This document shows positions 1 to 6,843 of a stretch of 40,462 nt of DNA, one piece after another (positions within the stretch are counted from its first letter, which is position 1; each line of letters opens with the position of its first letter). Both the position numbers and the translations under genes were made by a program. Source of the DNA: an uncultured Methanomassiliicoccales archaeon (lineage in GTDB: Archaea > Thermoplasmatota > Thermoplasmata > SG8-5); contig CALKWP010000011.1 in the NCBI GenBank assembly GCA_938004075.1, forward strand, positions 1-40,462, given 5' to 3'. A model generated the notes under the pieces. That model was not told where the DNA came from and did not search any database. It worked only from the letters and a program-made list of their open reading frames with translations.

Positions 1-176
1 TGTGTATCGTTTGCATTATAGGAGTTATGACAACGTTTAGCGTTGTACCAGACGCCACGTTGCTGAATATCAACGAATACCTGTGTTGATAATGGCAAAC
101 GTGGGAGCATGTACTCCTTGATGTACTTTATGCGGGTTGGGTAACCCATTATAGCGATAGCGATGGAAATATTCAT
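1..176 (-). CDS. Glycosyltransferase-like protein, 3' end beyond window edge
   Basis: The first 58 codons of a minus-strand gene start with ATG at 176 and run off the left edge. The start reads MNISIAIAIMGYPTRI, followed by a GVWYNAKRCHNSYNAND segment. Both segments align with the two neighbouring genes at 212-952 (GSWHTHREAMLNCTLNE) and 919-1593 (MGITTVVMTYPKRY). It is therefore a third member of a tandem family. In the relatives the next segment is an acidic EED or QDD motif of the kind that binds a metal-nucleotide in GT-A folds, but here that part is outside the window. The function is inferred from the paralogues only. Confidence 0.7.
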   Translation of the reverse strand, partial: MNISIAIAIMGYPTRIKYIKEYMLPRLPLSTQVFVDIQQRGVWYNAKRCHNSYNANDT

Positions 177-211
177 CTTATTTACTGTATTATGAATGTA
201 CTCTTCATGAA

Positions 212-952
212 CTAGGAGAAGGGTGGAGCTTTGCCCATCCACTTTTGGAAGAACTCGTTGTGATTGGTTTTTAATTCAGCCCGGGTTGGGACACGTTCAA
301 TATTTTCCGACCAATCAATTTCAGTGCCGCTGACATCGGTCCCTATAAAGTCCGGGGATACTCGATTCTTGTTATTCAGCTTCGAGTCAACTAGCGACGC
401 ACTTGGCAAGAGATGCTCTACTATGTTGGGTACACAAATCCACAAAACTTGGCGTGTCGACTTCAGATAGGCGTATAGTCGCGTGTCCTCGTAAGGAACA
501 TTGGCGGGAATTCGACTGTCGCTCCAAGAAATCCATTCTTTCATCAGTTTCACAGGGAAAATAATTCCCTGTCCAGTTGACCCGTCACGAGTGAAGAAAT
601 GGCGTCCTTGTTTATTGGCGATATCATTCCCTTTGCGCATCGAGCGAAAGTTGAACAACGAAATGATTTTATTTGGCTGTGCTTTAATGATGGCGTTTAC
701 GGTAGCAATGAAATTAGCGCACACGTCTGTATCTTCTTCCAAAACGACGTGGTGCGTCTCGTTTAAAGTACAGTTTAGCATCGCTTCTCGATGAGTATGC
801 CAACTGCCTTTTCTCCCTGTGTCGATATGAATAACAGCATGTGGAATTTTACCCTTTAGTCGTAGAGCAAGCGGTACGCGTTCTGGACTACATACTATCC
901 CACATGTGAACGAATGTTCTAACGTTTGTACATGTTGAAATTGTTCAGCCAT
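212..952 (-). CDS. Glycosyltransferase-like protein (GT-A type, tandem family)
   Basis: This is a 246-residue protein. The segment HHVVLEEDTDVCANFIATV near residues 67-85 matches LLQDDIEPCPDFYTAV in the upstream neighbour. This acidic motif and its setting resemble the DxD-like site of GT25/GT-A transferases, which use nucleotide sugars. A second shared block, ISLFNFRS against VSLFNRIS, and the QGIIFP against QAWIIP pair confirm common descent. The ATG lies inside the end of the 919-1593 gene (34-base overlap), so the pair is probably translated together. The sugar and acceptor are unknown. Phage genes of this kind may modify virion proteins, DNA bases or host surface glycans. Confidence 0.65.
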   Translation of the reverse strand: MAEQFQHVQTLEHSFTCGIVCSPERVPLALRLKGKIPHAVIHIDTGRKGSWHTHREAMLNCTLNETHHVVLEEDTDVCANFIATVNAIIKAQPNKIISLFNFRSMRKGNDIANKQGRHFFTRDGSTGQGIIFPVKLMKEWISWSDSRIPANVPYEDTRLYAYLKSTRQVLWICVPNIVEHLLPSASLVDSKLNNKNRVSPDFIGTDVSGTEIDWSENIERVPTRAELKTNHNEFFQKWMGKAPPFS

Positions 953-1593
953 TCCATTTCCTTTTCGTTTTTTGCCACTTGTAATGTTTTTCCCGAAAAA
1001 AATTCTGTCGCTCCGTTAGGGCATACATAGGAAGCCCGACTTCCACTCGCCACATTCTTTTTATAACTCGTAGCGGCGGTTCCTGTGTGCTGTACTAAAG
1101 AAGGGAGCGCCACAAGTACCGGTATTTTTTGGTAATAGAAGTATAGCGCGTATGCCGGGTCGGAGAAGGGAGGTTTTCTTAGATTGCGAGATATCCACAT
1201 CACCATATGCTTTACGATTTCGCTGGGAATAATCCAGGCTTGTCCTTGTGGATAGAATTCCATTTCAAGAAAGCTGATACCTTGTTTTTGAATGGATAAG
1301 GCATCTGATATTCTATTGAATAGGCTGACGGGGCTATTTGGTTTGCTGCTGATTACATGTTCTACCGCCGTGTAAAAATCGGGACAGGGTTCAATGTCAT
1401 CTTGCAACAGCATACAATACGAATTGGCAATAGTCAGGGTTTTCTCCCAGCCAAGTATGCTTCCGATAAAAGCGCCTTCTGATTTTACGTCTACCGAAAG
1501 CAGGCAATTCAATTCTTCTGATAGTTTCTTCCCCTCTCTGTAGCGTTTCGGATAAGTCATTACTACTGTTGTAATTCCCATTTTGACAACCAT
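919..1593 (-). CDS. Glycosyltransferase-like protein (GT-A type, tandem family)
   Basis: This protein has up to 224 residues. The segment CMLLQDDIEPCPDFYTAVE near residues 60-78 is a likely metal-binding acidic site. The order of blocks (acidic site, SLFNRIS, QAWIIP, a C-terminal HTG) is shared with the 212-952 gene. The start at 1593 overlaps the methyltransferase stop. A second ATG at 1581 (MGITTVVMTYP) aligns better with the first residues of the paralogue at 176, so it may be the true start. Neither has a strong ribosome binding site, which suggests translational coupling to the gene upstream. Confidence 0.68.
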   Translation of the reverse strand: MVVKMGITTVVMTYPKRYREGKKLSEELNCLLSVDVKSEGAFIGSILGWEKTLTIANSYCMLLQDDIEPCPDFYTAVEHVISSKPNSPVSLFNRISDALSIQKQGISFLEMEFYPQGQAWIIPSEIVKHMVMWISRNLRKPPFSDPAYALYFYYQKIPVLVALPSLVQHTGTAATSYKKNVASGSRASYVCPNGATEFFSGKTLQVAKNEKEMEWLNNFNMYKR

Positions 1594-2231
1594 TCAGTAT
1601 TTCTTTTGTACAGATAGGATTGTTTATATCTGGGCGAGAGTAGTTCGGTTATGCGTGCAGGAAGGTTAGGGTTATGGGCGTGCATGGGGTGTATTTCAAT
1701 AAAAAGTGTTTGCGGACTTTGCGTCATCCCTTCAAGGGCCTCATATTCGAAACCCTCGATGTCCATCTTTAGAATAGTCGGAACTCCAGTTTCTTCAAAA
1801 AGAGAATCCAGTGTTCGCATGCTGATATTTACGGATTTCCGGTGTCCCAATCCGCTTCGGCATGATGGGCACATTCCGTTTGTTTTGTTATCCGTATAAA
1901 GCTGAGCGTCTCCGTTAGTATTCCCTACGCCTAGAGTATACAAATCAACGTTGGAAAATCCGTTTAGTTCGATGTTTCTTTTCAGCAGATTTGCGTGTAC
2001 GGGGTCAGGTTCTATGAGAACAACTTTCTTTGCAAAATGGGCTATGAATAACCCCATCGTTCCAATTGCGGCCCCCACATCATAGAACACAGTATCAGAA
2101 TTGCATAATCCTACTATGGTTTTCGTTTGCGGAACTTCTCCCATGAGCGTCTGCACACGATGCTCGTCAAATCTATTCGAGCAGTCAAACTTGGTTTCTA
2201 CACCAAAATATCTGGATGTCTTTATTGTCAT
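1563..2231 (-). CDS. FkbM family SAM-dependent methyltransferase
   Basis: This is a 222-residue methyltransferase. The SAM-binding motif I is FYDVGAAIGTMGLF near residues 50-63, followed by LIEPDP (motif II acidic residue) and ILKMDIEGFEYEALEGM, the FkbM-family signature, near residues 154-170. FkbM enzymes methylate sugar or small-molecule hydroxyl groups, and in phages and capsule loci they often sit beside glycosyltransferases, as here. It is the first gene of the left minus-strand operon. The start at 2231 has a GGAG ribosome binding site, and it overlaps the next gene by 31 bases. It probably modifies a glycan made by the three genes that follow. Confidence 0.85.
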   Translation of the reverse strand: MTIKTSRYFGVETKFDCSNRFDEHRVQTLMGEVPQTKTIVGLCNSDTVFYDVGAAIGTMGLFIAHFAKKVVLIEPDPVHANLLKRNIELNGFSNVDLYTLGVGNTNGDAQLYTDNKTNGMCPSCRSGLGHRKSVNISMRTLDSLFEETGVPTILKMDIEGFEYEALEGMTQSPQTLFIEIHPMHAHNPNLPARITELLSPRYKQSYLYKRNTEWLSKWELQQ

Positions 2232-2241
2232 TCACAACTCC

Positions 2242-2264
2242 GTAACAGGTTACACTTTATTATA
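2242..2264 (-). promoter_or_regulatory. Operator-like palindrome and possible -10 box of the left operon
   Basis: On the minus strand a TATAAT box lies at 2264-2259. Just downstream is the palindrome GTAAC-AG-GTTAC (2242-2253), between the box and the ATG at 2231. No convincing -35 element was found at the usual distance. A repressor or activator binding at the palindrome would control the methyltransferase and glycosyltransferase genes. This is a sequence pattern only. Confidence 0.3.
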
Positions 2265-2404
2265 ACCATAATTTCCTATTATTACCATAGCACAATGTTG
2301 AGGATGCAAACGGCCATCCCCACCAGATAAATCGCTGTACGACCATCCTGTGCCATTCTAGAGGCATTGTAGAAGCTGCACCCAAACGAGTTTTGTTTAA
2401 CCCC

Positions 2405-2433
2405 TTGACAGATGCGCATTTGCGTGGTACAAT
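2405..2433 (+). promoter_or_regulatory. Strong sigma70-type promoter
   Basis: TTGACA at 2405-2410, a 17-base spacer, then TACAAT at 2428-2433. This is a full -35 consensus with a one-mismatch -10 at ideal spacing. It is the best promoter in the window and points rightward into the structured RNA region and the early genes. Transcription should start near 2440. Confidence 0.8.
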
Positions 2434-2439
2434 ATTACT

Positions 2440-2715
2440 AGTGGTCGGGAGAATGGTCATTCAGGGGGATAAAAAGAAAACTGGAAGCCGCACGAGGCGA
2501 ACTCTCACGATAGGCGAAACTCACACATAACGGGGAAAGTGAGGCGTACTAAGGAAAGTCAGGACAACCCTTGGAAAACAAGATGACGGGATACGGTAAA
2601 TGAGCGTGTTACGGAGGCCCGGCGTACGAGCCGTGTTTAGTCTGTCAATCACCGCCTTGGAAGCAATTCCATGCTGAACGCGAGCGGAACCTTTTACCGC
2701 ACCCCACCGACAATT
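2440..2715 (+). ncRNA. Candidate structured non-coding RNA or long leader, about 275 bases
   Basis: No convincing reading frame covers this stretch, which begins at the predicted start of the strong promoter. The ends can pair: GTCGG 2444-2448 with CCGAC 2707-2711, and GGGG near 2464 with CCCC 2702-2705. Inside are hairpins GCC-loop-GGC (2487-2498), CTCAC/GTGAG (2520-2543), CGGC-loop-GCCG (2620-2633), and TGGAA/TTCCA closed by a GCAA tetraloop (2658-2671) inside a CCGC/GCGG stem (2652-2687). Two loops share the form G-pyrimidine-ACGA. It does not match RNase P, tmRNA or group I intron cores that I could recognise. It could be a novel phage RNA or a regulated 5' leader of the early operon. Confidence 0.55.
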
Positions 2716-2728
2716 TCAAAACTTTTAT

Positions 2729-2781
2729 CTGGCTACTACCGTACAGTAGCAGCCAGTTATAAGGCTTTGAGATTTCTCAAA
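2729..2781 (+). other. Two hairpins before the first early gene
   Basis: CTGGCTACTAC (2729-2739) pairs with GTAGCAGCCAG (2746-2756) with one A-C mismatch and a six-base loop. TTTGAG (2766-2771) pairs with CTCAAA (2776-2781). There is no U-run, so neither is a standard terminator. They may mark the 3' end of the upstream RNA, an RNA processing site or a partial attenuator. A strong AAGGAGG site follows at 2792-2798. Confidence 0.5.
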
Positions 2782-2803
2782 TGTCAAGATTAAGGAGGAC
2801 ACA

Positions 2804-3232
2804 ATGTCACGAAAAAGCAAGCGACAACTTTCGATGGACGAGCGTTGGGCCGCCTGGCATCTCCGTCAGGCGAATGAAGTCCCCGAACTTCAATCAGAAA
2901 TCAAGCGAGTTCGCCGCCAGCTCTCAAAACTGTGTTCGATGAGTCGTTATCCCCTCGCCAAGACTTTCCCTGACGGGGAGCCGGAAGCGGGGTATCTCGA
3001 ATATCGAGACCTGGTTTACTACCGAGAAATGCTCTCCGTTCCTGACGGCTACATTCCGGAGGGCAACATCCAAATTGGTCACCGCACGGTTCACTCCACA
3101 ATGGTCACTATCCAGTGGATAGATGCCCAGCTACGAAATCTCGTTATCGAGGCTTCCCCCGACCAAATCGAATTTCTCAATAAGCGGCTTTCGACTCTCG
3201 AAGCCGCATTAGCCAAAGCAAACATTCGTTAG
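2804..3232 (+). CDS. Hypothetical protein, first early gene
   Basis: This is a 142-residue, hydrophilic, basic protein with an excellent ribosome binding site (AAGGAGG at 2792-2798). Residues 12-42 (RWAAWHLRQANEVPELQSEI and following) closely match residues 13-44 of the small protein at 3561-3722, so the two share a domain. The C-terminal third (ATLEAALAKA type) looks helical or coiled-coil. A position directly behind the strong promoter and structured RNA is typical of early host-takeover proteins. I do not recognise a family. Confidence 0.75.
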   Translation: MSRKSKRQLSMDERWAAWHLRQANEVPELQSEIKRVRRQLSKLCSMSRYPLAKTFPDGEPEAGYLEYRDLVYYREMLSVPDGYIPEGNIQIGHRTVHSTMVTIQWIDAQLRNLVIEASPDQIEFLNKRLSTLEAALAKANIR

Positions 3233-3244
3233 AGGAGACACGTA

Positions 3245-3550
3245 ATGGAAACTCGTAACAAGTACATGACACGCGAGCAGTACGAAGCCAAGACAGCGGC
3301 CAAGAAAGCAAACCATAAAAAATTCATGAAATCGCAGGTAGGCGATCGGGTATTCTGCAAGACTCCGGAATACGGAATGATATATGGCACAGTAAGTAAG
3401 GTCAGTAGATTTTACGTTGAAGTCGAAGTTGATTTCAACTACACATTCCCGGCCACCTACATTAGAGGGTCAGTTCTTGTCCGCAGTCAGGATGGAACGT
3501 CAATCGGACTCACATCAGTTTGGCAATGGCTTCCAGTTGAATCGAAATAA
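3245..3550 (+). CDS. Hypothetical protein, KOW/SH3-like possible
   Basis: This is a 101-residue protein with a GAGGAG ribosome binding site. The N-terminal 30 residues are charged and probably helical (EQYEAKTAAKKANHKKF). The rest looks like a small beta barrel (VGDRVFCKTPEYGMIYGTVS..VEVEVDFNYTF), the pattern of proteins that start with a GD-x-V strand and bind nucleic acid. The fold is inferred by eye. It is 12 bases downstream of the previous gene. Confidence 0.7.
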   Translation: METRNKYMTREQYEAKTAAKKANHKKFMKSQVGDRVFCKTPEYGMIYGTVSKVSRFYVEVEVDFNYTFPATYIRGSVLVRSQDGTSIGLTSVWQWLPVESK

Positions 3551-3560
3551 GGAGCTTCAA

Positions 3561-3722
3561 ATGACACAGAAAACTAACGTATGGGAAAAAGATTTGCGCT
3601 GGGCAACCTATTCGCTCAAACGCAATAACGAAATTCCCGAATTACAGGCGAAGATAAAATTACTTCGCAATCGTCAAATTAATGAGCTTGAATCTAAGCT
3701 CAACAACTTATGGAAGTACTAG
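3561..3722 (+). CDS. Small protein related to the 2804-3232 product
   Basis: This 53-residue protein starts at 3561 after a GGAG site. Its segment RWATYSLKRNNEIPELQAKI matches RWAAWHLRQANEVPELQSEI in the first early protein, and a helical tail rich in N, L and K follows. It is therefore a short paralogue that retains only the N-terminal helical motif. Its stop is 11 bases before the next ATG, as expected in a tightly packed operon. Confidence 0.68.
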   Translation: MTQKTNVWEKDLRWATYSLKRNNEIPELQAKIKLLRNRQINELESKLNNLWKY

Positions 3723-3733
3723 GAGATATAAAA

Positions 3734-4030
3734 ATGAACGTTGGAGAATTGCTCGAAATACTTGAGGGCGTTGATCCAGAGGTTGAAATCCATTTCGCCT
3801 CACAACCCCACTATCCGCTCGACTTCAATGTCGGTACCGCCGTTGTGGTGGACATGCTCGCAGAGGAAAGCGACTACGAAGATTTCGTAGACGGTTCTCA
3901 CGAACCTTCACAGGACGAACAGGAAAGCGAGTACACCTATCCCGCGTCACGCTACACCTTGTATCTCACAGAAGGTCACACGCAGGAGTACTTGTCAGGG
4001 TTCGTTGCGCAGGCCATCGGCTGGCGGTAG
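3734..4030 (+). CDS. Acidic hypothetical protein, tandem copy 1
   Basis: This is a 98-residue, very acidic protein. Its start (MNVGELLEILEGVDPEVEI), middle (FASQPHYPL) and end (GFVAQAIGWR) match the next gene (VGQLMEMLEGIDPAAEV, FASQPSYPF, GIVAEMIGWG). The pair is a tandem duplication. Many phages have an N-terminal segment of this kind (L..L...dPda.V.f), often in proteins of unknown role. The ATG at 3734 follows GGAG with seven bases between. The central acidic insert differs in sequence from that of the second copy. Confidence 0.75.
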   Translation: MNVGELLEILEGVDPEVEIHFASQPHYPLDFNVGTAVVVDMLAEESDYEDFVDGSHEPSQDEQESEYTYPASRYTLYLTEGHTQEYLSGFVAQAIGWR

Positions 4031-4032
4031 TT

Positions 4033-4082
4033 CAGGTGTCCATCTGCCCTCGACAATCGTGGAGGGCAGTCAGGCTCACCTG
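4033..4082 (+). other. Two-level hairpin between duplicated genes
   Basis: The outer stem is CAGGTG (4033-4038) with CACCTG (4077-4082). The inner stem is CTGCCCTC (4044-4051) with GAGGGCAG (4062-4069), both perfect. It starts three bases after a stop codon and has no following U-run, so it is more likely an mRNA stability or processing element than a terminator. Confidence 0.6.
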
Positions 4083-4115
4083 AGCCAAAATCTTATTTCG
4101 AAAGGGAGATTTGAA

Positions 4116-4430
4116 ATGACGATGACTGTTGGACAATTAATGGAAATGCTGGAAGGTATTGACCCAGCGGCTGAGGTGCGGTTCGCCTCGCAACCGAGCT
4201 ATCCCTTCGAGTATGGTATCGAAGGTGTGTATGTCGTTGATATGCTCGGCGATGACGATGAGTACACAACTCTGGAACCGGGCGAGGAAGATGACTACGA
4301 CTCTGATGCAGAGCAAATGGAAAACGAGCCGCCCTTCAACGAAGGGGGCAAGAGTATTGTTTATCTCATAGAGTCGTTTCAAATCGGATATCTTCCCGGT
4401 ATTGTGGCTGAAATGATTGGGTGGGGGTAA
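4116..4430 (+). CDS. Acidic hypothetical protein, tandem copy 2
   Basis: This 104-residue paralogue of the 3734-4030 product keeps the same N-terminal motif, FASQP motif and IGW ending. The central part is dominated by Asp and Glu, so the protein is strongly acidic. Acidic early phage proteins sometimes mimic DNA, but nothing here proves that. The start at 4116 (AAAGGGAGA site) is preferred over upstream in-frame codons that would read through the hairpin. Confidence 0.75.
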   Translation: MTMTVGQLMEMLEGIDPAAEVRFASQPSYPFEYGIEGVYVVDMLGDDDEYTTLEPGEEDDYDSDAEQMENEPPFNEGGKSIVYLIESFQIGYLPGIVAEMIGWG

Positions 4431-4432
4431 GA

Positions 4433-4610
4433 ATGACAATCATCATTATGTTCGAAGTGACTGACGGAATTGCCCACACAAGTAAGTTTCAATACCCATC
4501 TGCACCTTGACAGCAGTACACATTATGAAACATACACGGCACTCATTCACTTGAAGGTGCTGGAAACTGTTTATTCTCTGTTTTCTCAAATCTATAATGA
4601 GGTGAATTGA
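4433..4610 (+). CDS. Small protein read through an apparent +1 frameshift
   Basis: Zero frame from ATG 4433 gives 25 residues (MTIIIMFEVTDGIAHTSKFQ, then YPSAP) and stops at TGA 4508-4510. Moving forward one base at CCT-TGA-C gives 33 further residues (DSSTHYETYTALIHLKVLET and following) ending at 4610, two bases before the next ATG. Together they make a smooth protein of about 58 residues that exactly fills the gap. The site resembles the release-factor-2 shift site CTT-TGA-C. It could be programmed frameshifting, a decayed gene or a sequencing error. Confidence 0.5.
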
Positions 4611-4611
4611 A

Positions 4612-4974
4612 ATGGATGAAGTAAAGATTACCGAATGGAAAGAAGACCCCGAAAATCCGTGTGGCATCGTTATTGAAGCACATCATCTCGGCAAGCGGAT
4701 TTCGCCTCTGGTTCTGGCGACTATCCTTGAAGCCCGGTTCAATGGATTCGAAAGTCCAGTTCGCTGGGGTGAAATTGTAGGTGGTGCGATTGGTGCGATG
4801 CACCGTACACTTCAAGGAGTCGTCATCAACTTCTTTATTGCTGTTCTGGTTTACTATGGCAAGCATGTCAAGGAAATTGGATCAGATGCCCGCAATGAAG
4901 TTGCAATGAAATCGGCTGTCAAGATTTCTGATGCCTTTAGCAAGGAAGAGATTCGGCTCCAACCGTTTATTTAG
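4612..4974 (+). CDS. Hypothetical protein with a hydrophobic segment
   Basis: This is a 120-residue protein. The N-terminal half looks globular (MDEVKITEWKEDPENPCG..). Residues 70-85 (GVVINFFIAVLVYYGKHV) form one hydrophobic stretch that could be a membrane segment or a buried helix. The C-terminus is charged. The start is two bases after the preceding frame ends, with GAGGTG as ribosome binding site. I do not recognise the family. Confidence 0.72.
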   Translation: MDEVKITEWKEDPENPCGIVIEAHHLGKRISPLVLATILEARFNGFESPVRWGEIVGGAIGAMHRTLQGVVINFFIAVLVYYGKHVKEIGSDARNEVAMKSAVKISDAFSKEEIRLQPFI

Positions 4975-4976
4975 CC

Positions 4977-5014
4977 ATTTGGTGGTCGGGTTCGAGTCCT
5001 GACCACCAAATTAG
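4977..5014 (+). repeat. T-arm-like hairpin, copy A of a dispersed repeat
   Basis: A 14-pair stem (4977-4990 with 4998-5011, one G-T pair) is closed by the seven-base loop TTCGAGT. Seven outer pairs plus TCGGG/CCTGA plus the loop reproduce the acceptor and T-arm half of a tRNA. Bases 4986-5014 match 23160-23188 at 24 of 29 positions, and a shorter related copy lies at 22454-22477. No complete tRNA surrounds it, because the sequence upstream is coding. It starts three bases after a stop codon. Confidence 0.65.
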
Positions 5015-5034
5015 CCTTATAAGGGAGAATGATA

Positions 5035-6783
5035 ATGAGATACTTAGTCAGAACAGTAGAAGAACTGCGGAATTTACCCATAAAAGCCACTGGGTGGCTG
5101 GCTGTTGACACTGAAACGGCCAGCAATGAACGTCTTTTGACGGTTCAGGTGGCCTGGTCACCCGATGATGCGGCAATGATAATCATATCTGATGCCCTTC
5201 GTGAACCAGTCAAAGACCTGTTGATGCAATATAAGCTGGCTATGCACTATGGAACGTACGATTGTCGCATTCTGTTACAGATTGGTGCTCGATTATGTCC
5301 AGAGCATGATACTTATGCTGTAGCCAGGCTTCTGTATTACGATAAGTACGAAGGGTTCGGTCTCAAGGTGTTGGCCAAACAGTTTTGCGATATGGATATG
5401 CGGAATATCCATGATGTTGCAGGTCCCGATGTCAAAATGGAAGATTTGAATCCAGAGGATTATTTCGAGTATGGAACGGATGATGCTATCGCCACTTATC
5501 GGTTGATGCAGTATCAGCAAAGTCTCGACTGGGTAAAGGCGCATAAACTGTTGTGTTTGATTGAGAGCAACCTGCAAGGTGTTGTGGCTCGGATGAAAGA
5601 CCGTGGGGTCTTGTTCAATCAAAGTGCAATGGACGAAATTCAGAGTGAGTTGAATTCTGGTATTTCTGAAATTGCGGCCAAGTATCCGGGTGTGTATCTT
5701 TCAGCACCAGCTGATTTGGAACGATGGTTACGGATGGTACTGAAACTCGATTTCAGTGAGATTAACAAATTGAAATCGGGACGATATTCTGTTGATGCTG
5801 CGGCTTTGGGAATTCTGTATTATCAGAGTCCAGAAATTATCGGCGATATTCAACAGTATCGAGAATTATCAAAGCTCCTTAATACATATACTGTTAGCTA
5901 TAGCATGTATGCTCGGGCAGATGGTTCTATTCATGCAACCTTTGACCCGTTTGGTACTGCTACGGGCAGATTCTCCTCGTCTTCCCCAAACATGCAAAAT
6001 GTTCCGGTTAGCGGTCGTGGGCGTGTAATTCGTAAAGCTTTTGTGGCGCGTCCTGGATATCGGTTTGTGTCAATGGACTACAAGATGATTGAATTCATTG
6101 TAGCCCTGGTGCTTGCCGAAGAGTTTCAAGTGCTGGAGTTTATTGATAAAGGTGGAGATGTCCATAAACTGACTGCCTCTATGGTGTATGGTGTGGATTA
6201 TGATGCTGTAACCAAAGAGCAACGTGGACATGGTAAAACCGTGAATTTCGCAGTAGTTTATGGGGCAGGCTCCTGGACATTCCTTCCGTTCTGTAATGGC
6301 GATTGGGCTGCTGCAGAAGCGATGAAGAAGCGTTTCGTTGATGCCTATCCAAAGTTGTTTGCCTATCTGGAAAGATTATCAAAAGCAATGTTCCGTGGAT
6401 GGACGGAGACATGGTTCGGTCGCCGTCGTAAGATAGGTCAGTGGCGTAATGGCATGGCTGGTAAAGATATTGCAGGTCTTGCTCGATTGTGTCGCAATTC
6501 TGTCATTCAGGGTACAGCGGCTGATATCGTCAAGATGGCGATGTGTCTGGTTGATTCTGAATGCAATCCAGACCGGGTACATATCATTATGCAAATCCAT
6601 GATGATATTGTTATGGAGATTGAGGATGGCGAGCATTTTGATGAAGATGTTCGGTGTGCCGCTTCCGCAATGGTAAAATCGTTTCGTCATATGCAAGTCG
6701 ACATCAAAGAGGGATTGACATGGTACGACTTGAAACCCTATCAGGCTAAACCGCAGGGCGTTAGTGAGAGTACGTCAATCTGA
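5035..6783 (+). CDS. polA: DNA polymerase I-type (family A) with 3'-5' exonuclease
   Basis: This is a 582-residue replicative polymerase. The exonuclease domain (about 1-190) has VDTET (D25, E27), HYGTYD (D76), D92 and YGTDD (Y146, D150). Polymerase motifs are A (MDYKMIE, D348), B (RGHGKTVNFAVVYG, with K401, F405, Y409) and C (QIHDDIV, H522-D523-D524). Motif C has HDD where most family members have HDE. F405 predicts discrimination against dideoxy nucleotides. There is no 5' nuclease domain, as in many phage enzymes. The start at 5035 is chosen over 5029 because AAGGGAG (5021-5027) sits seven bases upstream of it. Confidence 0.95.
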   Translation: MRYLVRTVEELRNLPIKATGWLAVDTETASNERLLTVQVAWSPDDAAMIIISDALREPVKDLLMQYKLAMHYGTYDCRILLQIGARLCPEHDTYAVARLLYYDKYEGFGLKVLAKQFCDMDMRNIHDVAGPDVKMEDLNPEDYFEYGTDDAIATYRLMQYQQSLDWVKAHKLLCLIESNLQGVVARMKDRGVLFNQSAMDEIQSELNSGISEIAAKYPGVYLSAPADLERWLRMVLKLDFSEINKLKSGRYSVDAAALGILYYQSPEIIGDIQQYRELSKLLNTYTVSYSMYARADGSIHATFDPFGTATGRFSSSSPNMQNVPVSGRGRVIRKAFVARPGYRFVSMDYKMIEFIVALVLAEEFQVLEFIDKGGDVHKLTASMVYGVDYDAVTKEQRGHGKTVNFAVVYGAGSWTFLPFCNGDWAAAEAMKKRFVDAYPKLFAYLERLSKAMFRGWTETWFGRRRKIGQWRNGMAGKDIAGLARLCRNSVIQGTAADIVKMAMCLVDSECNPDRVHIIMQIHDDIVMEIEDGEHFDEDVRCAASAMVKSFRHMQVDIKEGLTWYDLKPYQAKPQGVSESTSI

Positions 6784-6843
6784 GAACTGCCCGTGCGTGT
6801 GATGCAAAACCCCCCATCTGTGTGCCGAGCCCTCTGGCCAGAA

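Noticed and set aside
2260..2460. 66-residue minus-strand frame in the divergent region
   Set aside because: It covers the strong plus-strand promoter, lacks a ribosome binding site and reads as low-quality protein (runs of W, R, C).
2520..2700. Resemblance to RNase P RNA (GGAAAGTC segment)
   Set aside because: The conserved ACAGAA and the 3' P4 strand of RNase P are missing, and no P4 pairing can be made.
4507..4512. TTGACA -35 box inside the frameshift site
   Set aside because: No -10 element lies 15-19 bases downstream.
4900..5011. Complete tRNA gene ending at the T-arm hairpin
   Set aside because: The upstream 70 bases are coding and give no D-arm or anticodon arm. Only the minihelix half is present.
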